The notes under the pieces were generated by a model. It made no database searches, had not been told where the DNA came from, and saw only the letters and a list, made by a program, of their open reading frames with translations. A program made the position numbers and the translations under genes. Source: Schistocephalus solidus (lineage: Eukaryota; Platyhelminthes; Cestoda; Diphyllobothriidea; Diphyllobothriidae). Taken from it: 64,000 nucleotides of DNA. The DNA lies in the NCBI GenBank assembly GCA_017591395.1, contig WEDG01003262.1, forward strand, positions 1 to 64,000, given 5' to 3'. Positions 1 through 9,686 of the stretch are shown piece by piece (positions within the stretch are counted from its first letter, which is position 1; every line of letters starts with the position of its first letter).

Positions 1-422
1 CCTCGCCGTAGGACTTTTTCGACCGTGGGGAAGGAGGGAAGAGTGAGGATAGAGGGAGAAGAAGATGGGTAGAAGCAAGAGTAAGGAGAGGAGGATAGAG
101 GAGGGGAGAGGGGAGTGGGGTGGGAAGAGGAGAGGAGGAAGGGCAGGGAGGACGGGAGAGGACAAGAACAGGGAGAAAGGAGCAGACGTACCGGGTGTGA
201 AGACACACACAACACCGGAGACCCTCACCTGGTTTAGCCCGCCGGTCGTGGCGGTTGCCCGGGGTGTGGCCGCTGGGAAGAACCAGCTTCGAGGAGCCAC
301 AGGTGAGAGCTGGGTACCAGTTAGAGACGGCCACAGGAGCATTCACCACCTGTACGAGACAAATGGAGCGACCAAATGCTATCTGTGTAGTGCTGCCCCT
401 AACTAGTACCCCCTACACCCCC
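1..422 (-). mobile_element. 5' UTR end of a ZnF-LINE copy running off the window
   Basis: Read on the minus strand, this begins with a G-rich start followed by GGGGGTACTAGTTAG. It then matches, block by block, the 5' leader of copy A (17276-17857) and of copy C (37015-37640): the CACCTGTGGCTCC-type block, the GGGCTAAACCAGGTGAGGG block, and a long CT-rich tract (positions about 30-180 here). It contains no convincing protein. Open frames in it are by-products of the purine-rich strand. The rest of the element lies to the left of the window. Its 5' end abuts the 3' end of the next LINE piece across a short CA run, so the two pieces are head to tail. Confidence 0.75.
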
Positions 423-443
423 ACACACACACACACACACACG
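419..443. repeat. (CA)n microsatellite between two LINE pieces
   Basis: About ten CA units separate the 5' end of one ZnF-LINE copy from the 3' terminus of another. Confidence 0.9.
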
Positions 444-1244
444 ACAGTTCGACCGTCGATTTCGACGAGGTCCACCGTATGCTCCACACCAGGTGGTGCA
501 GGGACGGTGACTTGCGCGTGAATTAGTTTTAAGTGATAGTAGCCTTGCGCTGCAGCTACCGCACTCTCTCCTCATCCCCCACCTGAGCCCGGTGTCAAGA
601 CAGAGTCAAGAAGACCGGAGATGGGAGAGGGCGCAGGTGGCTGGCGCGGCCGGAGCCGCCCTGGGCGTGCCACCACACCTGGCTCGGATCCCACGGAGTG
701 GGAGTGCCATAAAGGCCACATTAAGAAGGAGCCATTGCAACCTGACTCTCAGTCCGCCAGTCAGCCACTCCACACAAAACACACATTGGGCTGACCACGC
801 GGTCCGAGTTATCCCGTCAGTTGGCAACCTTCCAAGCCACGGCTTTTAGCGCACCGTGATAGTTTCAAGCGCGTCAGATTGTTTATAGTGAGGAAAAATA
901 CGCTGAGCTCTCGACTCACTCTCTCCCCCACCCCACAATCAGACCACTGTCCGAGCCGGTCAGTTGTCTGATGCGGAAGCGGCGCAGCTGCTGGTGACTT
1001 CGTCTACGTGTACTACGTACACGACCTGGCCCCCCAAAACACAAGCACCAGGATTTCACACAACAGGGGGTTGAACGGCTTACATCTCACATGTGTGAGA
1101 TAGCCAGAGGTCACGTTAAGAAGGAGCCATCGCAGCCTGACTCTCAGACCACCAGTCAGCCACTCCACACAACACACATTGGACTAACTGCGAGGTCTGA
1201 GTGTAATTGTCAGTTGGCAACCTTCCAACCGCGGCACTCAACGT
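441..1244 (-). mobile_element. Solo ZnF-LINE 3' UTR (X-type, 5'-truncated)
   Basis: Without any coding part, this matches the 3' UTR of copy A at 8703-9560. It has the terminal hairpin (454-467), the block complementary to GTGGAGCATACGGTGGAC, and two internal copies of a roughly 120-bp module at about 724-845 and 1117-1238. The distal part carries the CGTACTACGTACACGACCTG block that marks the X variant. Such 5'-truncated 3' ends are the normal residue of target-primed reverse transcription. No terminal duplication is visible, and the join at about 1245 to copy I's UTR may be secondary. Confidence 0.8.
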
Positions 1245-1986
1245 TACCGCATTCTCTTCTCCTCCCCCACCTGAGCCCGGTCTCATGACACAGTCAAGAA
1301 GACCGGAGATGGGAGAGGGCACAGGTGGCTGGTGCGGTCGGAGCCGCCCCTGGGCGTAGCACCACACCTAGCTCGGATCCTACAGAGTGAGAGTGCCATA
1401 AAGACCACATTAAGAAGGAGCCATTGCAGCCTGACTCTCAGTCCGCCAGTCAGCCACTCCCACACAAAACACACATTGGGCTGACCACGCGGTCCGAGTT
1501 ATCCCGTCAGTTGGCAACCTTCCAAGCCACGGCTTTTTAGCGCACCGTGATAGTTTCAAGCGCGTCAGATTGTTTATAGTGAGGAATATGCGCTGAGCTG
1601 TCGACCTCACTCTCTCCCCAACCCCCACAGTCAGACTACTGTCCGAGCCGGTCAGTTGCCTGATGTGGGAGTGGGCGCATTGGCTGACGGATCAGCGTAC
1701 CCGTCTTCGCGCGCCACAGCACGACCTGTCCCCCATAACGCACACACCAGGATTCACTAACTCAGGGGATATGGAGCTGCCATCGCCGTCTGACTCCCAG
1801 TCCACTGGTCAGCCACTCGACAATACAGCACATACACTGAGCCGACGGCGTGGTCTGGTGGAAGCGTCAGATTGGCAGACCTCCCAGCCACGGTTTCTAA
1901 GAATCCGTGATATACTCTGGTAAATGGTGATTGTGAGGGTGTTGGTCGATGTATTGGTGTAGGTAGTGTGTGCTGATGTAGCTTAG

Positions 1987-2007
1987 CCTCCGGTGGTTTA
2001 CCGGAGG
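1987..2007 (-). other. Hairpin over the LINE stop codon (copy I)
   Basis: CCTCCGGT-AAACC-ACCGGAGG forms a perfect 8-bp stem with a 5-nt loop. The TAA stop begins at the last base of the 5' arm. Equivalent hairpins occur in copies A, B and C. Confidence 0.7.
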
Positions 2008-2830
2008 TTGTAGCGGAGGCGCATGTGTCCTAATAGGCCCATGCGGTGTGTAAACGTGCGGGAGCAGTGAGGGCAGTGAAGGCTGGCGCGTCGACTGTAG
2101 GTCGGAGCCCCAGGCACTGGTTCACCAGCCTCCGTGCGATGGATTCGCAAGTGACCGACCAGGCCGATGCGTGAGTTGAAGTTGCGGGCGCAGTGTGAGC
2201 AGGAGAAATCGGTAGAGGCTGGGGGGATGTCATTCATGGTAGTGGGGGTGGCAGAGGCGCTAAGAATGGCAGGAGCGGAAGGGTGTGCATGGCGTATCGG
2301 TTTTGTCGGCCTTGTGGTGAATTCCGCTGTCATGGATGCGCATGTGACCGAATAGGCCCATGCGATGAGTGAATGCGCGAGGACAGTGAGGGCAGTGGAG
2401 GCGACGATCTCTGCTGTGTGATGGTGCTCCAGGCACTGGCTCACCGGTCTCTGCACGATGTATTCGCAAGTGACCGACCAGGCCGATGCGTGAGGTGAAT
2501 GTGCAGTCGCATTGAGTACAGCTTAGGAGAGATTCCCCATCGCTGATGGTGGTGGTGGTGGTAGGAGTTAAGGCGAAGGCGGTGGTGGTTGCGGTGGTGG
2601 GGGTAACATGTGATGATTAGATGGATGTGGTCTCTATGATGGTGGGAGTAATGAAATTGATGCCAGGAGTAAGGATGGGGGAGTCAGAAGGAGGGTTGGC
2701 AGAATTTGACGTAGAAATTGGAATTGTCGGATTGTTGGTGCATTGCGTTCAAGATGTCCAACAAGGCCGATTCGCGCGCGGAAGATGTGTTGACAGCGCG
2801 GGCATGTTGGCAGGGCCTGGGCATTGGCGC
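1998..2830 (-). pseudogene. C-terminal five-finger C2H2 tail of copy I
   Basis: Continuing from the reverse transcriptase, five C2H2 fingers can be read. They are CPRCQHIFRARIGLVGHLER (about 2805, lacking the last His), CTQCDCTFTSRIGLVGHLRIH (2519-2461; first 20 residues CTQCDCTFTSRIGLVGHLRI), CPHCPRAFTHRMGLFGHMRI, CSHCARNFNSRIGLVGHLRI and CPHCSRTFTHRMGLLGHMRL, ending NLR-stop at 1998. Two finger types alternate, RIGLVGHLRIH and HRMGL(F/L)GHMRIH, joined by a TGEPVPGAPT linker that recurs. Fingers of this kind bind nucleic acid. A role in RNA or target binding during retrotransposition is inference. Frameshifts split the tail into several frames. Confidence 0.85.
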
Positions 2831-4491
2831 TGGTGACTTTCGTGACGCTCTTTTGGCCTTGGCGGCGGCGATCCGGTTGGCCGCATAGATTGCTGAACCA
2901 GTCTTCACTGATCTTCTCCATGCCGGTCTATCCTGGGCGAGGTCCTCCCAGGTCGCCGAGTTGATTTGCAGTTGCTTCAGCGATTTCTTCAAAATGTCGT
3001 TGTAGCGTCGTTTTTGACCTCCCTGCCGGCGAGAACCCGTAGCGACATCACCGTAGAAAATTCGTTTGGGTAGTCGCTCTCGTCCATTCTTACCAGTTGG
3101 CTGCTCCATCGCAGTTGCACTTGCCTCAGCATGGCATGGATGCTGAGGATTTCGGTCTGCTCAAGGACTTCCATGTCCGGGATCCTGTCTTGCCGTCTCA
3201 GCTTCAGTATTCTGCGGAGGCAGCTGAGATGAAAGTGATTCAGCTTCCTGGCTTGGTTCGAGTAGATGGTCCAGGTTTCCGCTCCGTAATGGAGTGTCGA
3301 CGGCCTTGTACATCTTTAGTTTGGTGTTCAGGTGAATACCGTGGTGATGCCACACGGAGGCCTGCAGCCGGCCGAAGGCCTGGCTAGCATTGGAGATCCG
3401 TTGGGCAACCTCGTCATCGATTCTCGTGTTGCGCGATATCGTGCTTCCTAGATAAGCGAAGGTTTCCACGTTTTTGAGTTGAGCACCGTTGACATTGATT
3501 CGAGGAGCATTGTATTCCGCGCTGGGTGGCGGCTGGTGCATGACAACCGTTTTGGCTGTACTGATTGTTAATCCGAAATCGGCGCAGCTTTCGGCGTCGA
3601 GGTCCATGCTCCTTTGCATGTCCTCCTCCGTCACGGTGTTAAGGGCGCAGTCGTCCGCGAAGAGCAAGTCATGGACTGTAGTCGTAGACACGCGCGTTGG
3701 AGCCTGCATACGCCGACTGTTGAGAAGGTGCCCGTCAGTTCTGTAGGCGATGCGGATACCAGGCTGCTCATCCCGGTAGGCTTCCATCAGCAAAGCCGAG
3801 AACATGAGACTGAAGAGGGTGGGGGCCAGTACGCAGCCCTGCTTCACTCCGTTGGTCACTGCGAATGCTTCGGATACCGTCCCGTTGTCAGTGACGCGCG
3901 CCGTTATCCCGTCATGAAGCTGACGCAACATGTGCGTGAACCGCTCAGGACAACCAAATTTCTGCATGACTTTCCACAGTCCGTCACGATTCACCGTGTC
4001 AAAGGCTTACGTTAGATCCACAAAGGTAGTGTATAGGTGAGTTCGCATCTCCTGACACTTCTCTTGTAGCTGGCGGGCGGCAAAGATCATATCGGCTGTT
4101 CAGCGGTGTCGGCGGAAGCCACATTGGCTTTCTGGGAGCAGGCCCTGCTCTAGGTGACCATTAAGACGATTGAGAAGGATACGGGCGAAGATCTTCCCGG
4201 CGATGTTGAGCAACGAGATGCCTCTGTGATTATCACAGAGTTGCCGGTTTCCCTTCCGTTTTTAGAGATGGAAAGATGGTCGCGTCTTTGAAATCCTGAG
4301 GAACTTTTCCTTGGCGCCACGTCTCCTGGAAAGAGTGTTGTGAGTTCTGCCATCAGCCGGGGCCCATCGTACTTGTAGACTTCCGGTGGGATTGCGTCGG
4401 ATCCCGGTACTGTACCGCTGTAAATCTGCTGTTTGGCCCGGATGGTTTCTGGTAGGGAAGGCGGCAGCTCCAGGTCATTGTTCGTGTACAC
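2831..4491 (-). pseudogene. Reverse transcriptase of ZnF-LINE copy I
   Basis: The frame covers the non-LTR reverse transcriptase: the IRAKQQIYSGTVPGSDAIPPE block near 4430, the fingers and palm from about 4300, and the catalytic box LLFADDCALN at about 3640-3675. The FADD aspartates are intact. The thumb-region block AYLGSTISRNTRIDDEVAQR follows near 3430, and the C-terminal [20 protein letters not shown] near 3020. The longest uninterrupted stretch (3994-3161) encodes 277 residues starting MNRDGLWKVMQKFGCPERF. Just upstream, the expected Lys codon in DLTKAFDTV is TAA (about 4007). Further frame breaks occur near 4300 and 3160. It would copy the element RNA at a nicked target. Confidence 0.9.
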
Positions 4492-4563
4492 TTGAGGGAG
4501 CCGGTCAATGGCAGCATCGGAGATGGCTGATGAGCAATTAAGGACGTTTCTAAAGTGCTCGGC

Positions 4564-5352
4564 TCAGCACTTTACAATTTGCGGTTTCTTTGTCAGCAGT
4601 GTTGTGCCGTCAGAGCTGAGAAGCGGTGCGGACCCCTTGATACACGGGCCGTAGATAGCCTTGATGGCTTTGAAAAAGTTTTTCATTTCATTGCGGTCCG
4701 CATACCCCTGGATTTCCTCAGCCTTTCGGATCATCCAGGCATCCTGCATCTCCCGCAGCCGTTGTTGAACAAGGCACCGGCATCTGAAGAAGGCTGCTTT
4801 GGTGGCGTCAGTCAGAATGTCCATGTAGGCTTTTTGTAGTCCATTCGTCTTCGCGAGTAAGTTGCTGATGTCGGCATCATTGTCGTCAAACCAGTCCTGG
4901 TATCGACGGCGTGCGCGTCCGAGAACATCAAGGGTGGTGGACTGGATGACATTTCGCAGTTGACAGCATCATGTCTCCAGGGTAGCTTTATCATCTGGAG
5001 CATGCAGGTCCTCCAGTTTCCCGGTTATTTGGTTGCTGAAATCAAAAACAGTGAGCAGGCAAATTTAATAAAAGAGTATTTTACTTACATGGAGGCCTCT
5101 TACCTTGGGGCCTTCGTCGGGGTTGCAGTCGGAGCCTCAACTGGGAGATGACGAGTTGGTGATCTGTCCAACCATCGGCATCGCGTATCGCCTTGGTTAC
5201 CAGCACGTCCTGTCTATCTCGCCTCCGGACGAGAACATAGTCCAGCAGTTGCCAGCGCCGCGACCGAGGGTGTATCCACGTGGCCTTCTTCCACGTCGGA
5301 AGGCGGAAGAAGGTCTTGGTCAGCAGGAGATGGTTGCCTTGCCGGTTTCGAT
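4564..5352 (-). pseudogene. Endonuclease C-terminus and linker of copy I
   Basis: The first stretch (5352-5090) is the end of an EEP (exonuclease-endonuclease-phosphatase) domain. It carries LLDYVLVRRRD and the catalytic-loop motif GWTDHQLVISQLRLRLQPRR, where D and H are the conserved active-site pair of this family. The N-terminal half of the domain is missing through 5' truncation. The linker continues as QDWFDDNDADISNLL-type sequence and a helix-rich, Arg-rich segment (AAFFRCRCLVQQRLREMQDA) ending near 4564. At least one frameshift and a stop lie between 5090 and 5000. In an intact element this enzyme nicks the target DNA strand that primes reverse transcription. Confidence 0.85.
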
Positions 5353-6194
5353 CTAGAATATTGACATTCGGTGATAAACGCTCACTGATCACGAAAAAAA
5401 CTGGCTTTGTCCTCTGCAGATGCGAAAATGGAAGGGAAACCTCTCTATAGGCAGGCAGATGTACTTTTTGAGATTGTTGACAAACTTTAGGGGGTTTCGG
5501 CGTTGCGTGAATTTCCACGTGATTTTTTACCATCGTAAATGGATGAGCTGGATTTCCAGAGCTAAAGGTCAGCCTTCATACAGATGGGTGTCAATAATGT
5601 AAAGACGCCAACTGGTTCCTTTAAAACGGCAAAATTCCAGAGATAACAAGAGACAATTGGGGGGAGATTGGAAAAAATAACTCGTTTAAAAGTTTATCTG
5701 CGCTTGGCGATAAACTGAGGAATGTTTTTTTAGAAACAAAGTGTCCCCCTACGTAGAGCAATATTTATCATGCAAAACATTTATAAAGCTACTGGTTTTC
5801 CGCATTCTTAAACTTGCACAAGCAAAACGATAGAAAGAGTATAACTGAAATATTCACAAAAGAAATCAAAATGACTTGTTGTAAATTGCGACTGCTGCCA
5901 TTAATTTTGTGTTTACTGGATGTCGAGAAAAATTTAAGAGCGCAAACTCCGACGTTAGTGATTGTAAGTTTTACCAGTAATATGAAGAAAAACTGTTATC
6001 AATTTGCAAAGGGTTTTTTTCCGATATTTACTGTTCAACATTCCTCTTTCAATGACCGCTCTACCCATTGTTCATTTTCATTTTCGAATTCGTTTTGGCT
6101 CTACCTTATACCTGCCTAAGACCATTAAATATGAATGGGAAGGTTCGAGTCCCAGGCGTTCGAATGAGCAATGAAGAATTCTGGTCGAGCAGAG
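5353..6194. other. No feature recognised
   Basis: Moderately AT-rich unique-looking sequence between copy I and a PLE fragment. The short open frames have no recognisable family. I see no repeat shared with the rest of the window. Confidence 0.5.
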
Positions 6195-6665
6195 GAAATA
6201 TTTATTTATTATTCCGAGCTTTCGAACTCATGTAGCAACCAGAAGGCGACATTTTTAGGGGCAAGCAACAGTCAGTAATCACTGATGCAAGTCTGGTGAC
6301 GACTGCGCAAGGATCGGTAAACCGGAGCCAAATAGATACATCGGTTGATGGCGTTCCATCCATGGACCAGGCTACAATCGTTTCTCGGCTCGTCTTTCCG
6401 ACCTGGACGATTATCTTGATATTTGCGAATTTTAACTCATGGCCCGTTTCGTAGATGTGAGTAGTTACATGCGATAATGCATGGCCCCGTCCCACAGCCA
6501 ATTTATGTTCATGAATGTGCGCTTCGAGCATGCGTACAATGTGACCGTGCCCTGAGTTCAACTTCGTAGGCGCCAAGATAATCGTTCACGACGGAAACAG
6601 GAGGCAGCGATAAGTGATTGAAGCCGGTTCCACGGATGGAAGCTCAACCAATCGATGTATAGAGA
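6195..6665 (-). mobile_element. PLE fragment: end of GIY-YIG domain and 3' tail
   Basis: The minus strand (6576-6202) reads HIVRMLEAHIHEHKLAVGRG, ...YETGHELKFANIKIIVQVGK, then TSRETIVAWSMD. This matches the back half of the GIY-YIG endonuclease of Penelope-like elements (compare ITEHKLAIRRRD and FNWDGTEVVAMANNKQARE in the PLE at 20.1-22.0 kb). It ends in the GAGCTTTCGAA-type tail seen in several PLE pieces. The plus strand at about 6555-6665 carries a second, opposite piece reading FNF-GAKIIVH-GNR, VIEA, NRCI. Two PLE tails therefore meet head to head. Confidence 0.75.
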
Positions 6666-8250
6666 GCATACAGAGCCCTGCACTGTTACCTCTGGACTTG
6701 CCTCAAACACCATTTATTGGTTTTTAATCCCCTTAAAAGTGTCGTCTTTTTCGGTGCTGCTGACGGTGAACTCCTGTATGAATTCAAAAGCTCAGAATAA
6801 TAAACAAATATTTTAGGTGCTCGATCAGCCTTCTCCTTTGCTCACAGTTACACATATTTTCCATTTCTACAGCTCAGTGAGACGATGTTTGGGCGTTTGG
6901 ATCCAGACACCAGGATATCAGTCCTCACACCAAAACAACTGTCAGTGTAAATAACTGAAAAAAATTACTAGGGCATAATCAGGGAGGCAAGGTTCTCGTC
7001 AAACAGTTAGAAGCCTGGACTGTGCCCACATAATTCTCTTAGTTATACCCCTTTGTCAGCAAATATCCCGGCTCGTGCGTTGGACTGGTTACCAGGATTT
7101 TGGTGCTGCTTCTTCTATCCTTTTTCATCGCTTGGTTCTTTCCGCCTTTACATGCATCCCCTTTTGGCTGGTCTCCGCATTCCAGCTGAGGTCGCTCCTT
7201 CTCCTTAACGCGCTAAAGGCTTTTTCCCCGGAGTTTACCCGTTGTGTTTTGCTGCTTTTTGGCGTGCTGTAATTACTTATGTACCACTCTACTTAAATCA
7301 GTACCCACACAGAACTCCGAGTTAGCGGAGAAAATTTATCCGATCTTCCGATCCCATAACACAGAAGGAGGCTGCAGCCATGCACTTTATGCTCACGAAG
7401 GATCGATGTTAGGGAGTGGTGCGATGGTTTTTCAGCCGTCGCCAGTCCCGGCGGACCGAAGGCAGCAAGGTAAATGGGTTACAACTACTTCTGTTGGTGA
7501 GTATAAATAATACCAAGGAAGTGGTTGGATTCACAAGGTGCAAGACCGGAGAACCGCCTGCGTTTGGGAGGAAAGGAAGATACAAGGAAACTTAATCGGG
7601 AAAAGAGAAAGAAACAGAGCGTCCGAAGTTGTTAGACAAAATGACGATAGAGGATCGGTTTCTTCGGTCTAATGTGGTTCAACCCTTCGAAAGTGAACTC
7701 CCGCAACTTAATTCAGAGTCTGAACTGCCGTACTGTGGCCTAGGAAGTTACTTCTGGCTCAGTAGAGTTCCCATTGCCTAAGAAGTATTGGCTAAGATGG
7801 GAGGAGACATTGCATTTTCTAACTTTGGTTGCCGTTTGTCTTTTTGTTTACAACTACACTTGTACGTAAATTCATGAATGCAAGCTACCATAACATGCAC
7901 AATCCATTGCTTGGGTAAAGCATTACCCTACGCAAATCTGCTCGAGACTAAAGATTTGTTGTTATGTAAGGGCCCCTCTTTCTGGAAATACTATGTGGAC
8001 TGTTTACTGGATCCTTCTGAAGTTCTCCGATTCCTGTGGCTTAGTTAATTCTCCTATTACTGGTAGTATAAATATTTTTATTCGTCTTTTGGTCTGTTCG
8101 AATAGGGTCTAATCGCTGGGAAAATAATTTTAATATAATGAAGTTGCGGAATAGTACAGAAGCCCCACTCCAGGTACAGAGGGAGTGCACGCTTCTCGTC
8201 TTGGCATGACGAACACGAGACACGCATATTCGAGTTTCCTCCTCACATCT
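6666..8250. other. No feature recognised
   Basis: Intergenic-looking sequence. The open frames (for example near 7075-7510) are short and show no known domain. No clear copy of the repeat families described elsewhere. Confidence 0.5.
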
Positions 8251-8416
8251 CTCCTCCTCCTCCTCCTCCTCGCTCCTCCTCCTCCTCCTCCTCCTCCTCC
8301 TCCTCCTCCTCCTCCCTCCTCCTCCTCCTCCTCCTCCTCCTCCTCCTCCTCCTCCTCCTCCTCCTCCTCCCTCCTCCTCCTCCTCCTCCTCCTCCTCCAC
8401 CACCACCACCACCATC
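8251..8416. repeat. (CTC/TCC)n then (CAC)n compound microsatellite
   Basis: About 165 bp of trinucleotide repeat, mainly CTC/TCC units with three phase-shifting interruptions, passing into CAC units at about 8398. It produces long artefactual poly-Ser/Leu/Pro and poly-Glu/Gly/Arg frames. Confidence 0.95.
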
Positions 8417-8429
8417 ACCAACAACACAA

Positions 8430-8702
8430 ACTCGGAGCATATTGGGCCGGCGAAACACCTCTAAGTGATGGAGAAGCTGGACAACTGCTGACAAAGGACG
8501 TTTCATCGCGCGTTCCGATTCACAGCGAGAATTGCAATATTTTATTCCGGACCATTAGAGGCGAGGAACAGATCACGGGATCAAATTAACAAGCGTCAAG
8601 GTAATCGCCCACACCGAAAAACAGACCAGCCGAGAAGTGATTGAGCCGCGTTTCTCGGATTGGAATTAAATCAATCGATGTATCGATCTGGCGTCGGTAT
8701 AT
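8430..8702 (+). mobile_element. PLE fragment, left of LINE A insertion
   Basis: From about 8590 the plus strand reads KVIAHTEKQTSREVIE, then INRCIDLAS, the C-terminal end of a PLE GIY-YIG region (compare KIIVHDGNR, VIEA, NRCI at about 6600). The reading is cut at 8702 by LINE copy A. The same PLE appears to resume at 17858 as DLASAYTADTEAG when the duplicated bases are removed. This makes the PLE the oldest layer of a three-element nest. Confidence 0.7.
8693..8702. repeat. Target-site duplication of LINE A, left copy
   Basis: GTCGGTATAT here and GTCGGCATAT at 17858-17867 (9 of 10 identical) immediately border the 3' and 5' ends of copy A. Confidence 0.75.
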
Positions 8703-9678
8703 GACAGTTTGATCGTCGTAGTCCGACGATGTCCACCAAATAACTGTGGTGCAGAGACGGTGACTTGCGCATGGATTAGTTGTAAGTTCTAGGAGATTTG
8801 CGCTGCAGCTACCGCACTCTCTTCTCCTCCCCCACCTGAGCCCAGTGTCATGACAAAATCAGGAAGACCGAAGATGGGAGGGGGTGCAGGTGGCTGGTGC
8901 GGCCGGAGCCGCCCCTGAGCGTGCCGCCACACCTGGCTCAGATCATACGGAGTTGAAGTGCCATAAAGGCCACATTAAAAAGGAGCCATTGCAGCCTGAC
9001 TCTCAGTTTGCCATTCAGCCACTCCACAAAAACACACACGGGACTGACCATGTGGTCAGAATTATCCCGTCAGTAAGTAACCTTCCAAGCCATGGACTTA
9101 AGCGCACTGTGCTATTTTCAAGCACGTCAGATTGCTTATAGTGAGGAAAATGCAATGAGCCAATGAACTCACTCTCTCCCCCACTCCCACAATCAGACCA
9201 CCGTCCGAGCCGGTCAGTTGTCAGATTCGGAAGTGAGCGCAGCTGCTGGTTAACTCGTCTATGCGTACTACGTACACGACCTGGCTCCCAAACACAAACA
9301 CCAGTATAGCACACAAAAGGGGTTGAAAGGCCCACATCTCACATGTGTGAGAGGGCATGATGGCATGTTAAGAAGCAGCCATGGCAGCCTGACTTTCAGA
9401 CCACCAGTCAGCCACTACACCCAACACAGATTGGACTGACTGCGATGTCTGTGTATAAGTATCCGTTGGACACCGTTCAACTCACATCGCTTATCGCTCC
9501 GGGATATTCTAAAGCTCAGATCACGCATGAAACAAAGGAGCCACATGGAGAAGGAACCTAGAATCATAATTACCTCAATCAGCTGTGCAGACTAAGAGTG
9601 CAGTGTTGCGTGTGATCATGCGAGATACAGAGGCTGATGAGTAGGAATGTAGTGTTGTGATGTAGCCGGCGGTGTTCT
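8703..9678 (-). other. 3' UTR of LINE A (X-type)
   Basis: About 970 bp from the stop codon to the terminal hairpin ATCGTCG-TAGTC-CGACGAT at 8712-8730 (perfect 7-bp stem). It contains two copies of a roughly 120-bp module at about 8980-9100 and 9370-9480. It closely resembles the solo pieces at 441-1244 and 30523-31190. The Y-type UTRs of copies B, C and I share the 3' half but differ in the 5' half. Confidence 0.85.
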
Positions 9679-9686
9679 ACCACAGG
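9666..9686 (-). other. Hairpin over the LINE stop codon (copy A)
   Basis: CCTGTGGT-AGAAC-ACCGCCGG pairs at seven of eight positions. Its fourth pair is G-C where copy I has C-G. Confidence 0.6.

Larger units (their letters stand above)
1245..5352 (-). mobile_element. ZnF-LINE copy I, 5'-truncated non-LTR retrotransposon
   Basis: On the minus strand the order is endonuclease C-terminus, linker, reverse transcriptase, five C2H2 fingers, stop codon, and a Y-type 3' UTR. The copy is truncated inside the endonuclease at about 5352, where similarity to copy A stops. Its 3' UTR lacks the last ~120 bp, including the terminal hairpin, and joins a second 3' UTR at about 1245. The reverse transcriptase core is the best-preserved in the window, but nonsense changes and frameshifts interrupt the frame. 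RTE-like affinity is a guess from the endonuclease and FADD-type reverse transcriptase. I did not determine the clade. Confidence 0.9.

Noticed and set aside
1998..2469. Host C2H2 zinc-finger transcription factor gene
   Set aside because: The fingers are continuous with the LINE reverse transcriptase, occur at the same place in all four copies, and are followed by the LINE 3' UTR.
8041..8589. Long frames rich in Ser/Leu/Pro or Glu/Gly/Arg on both strands
   Set aside because: They are translations of the CTC/CAC microsatellite with no other support.
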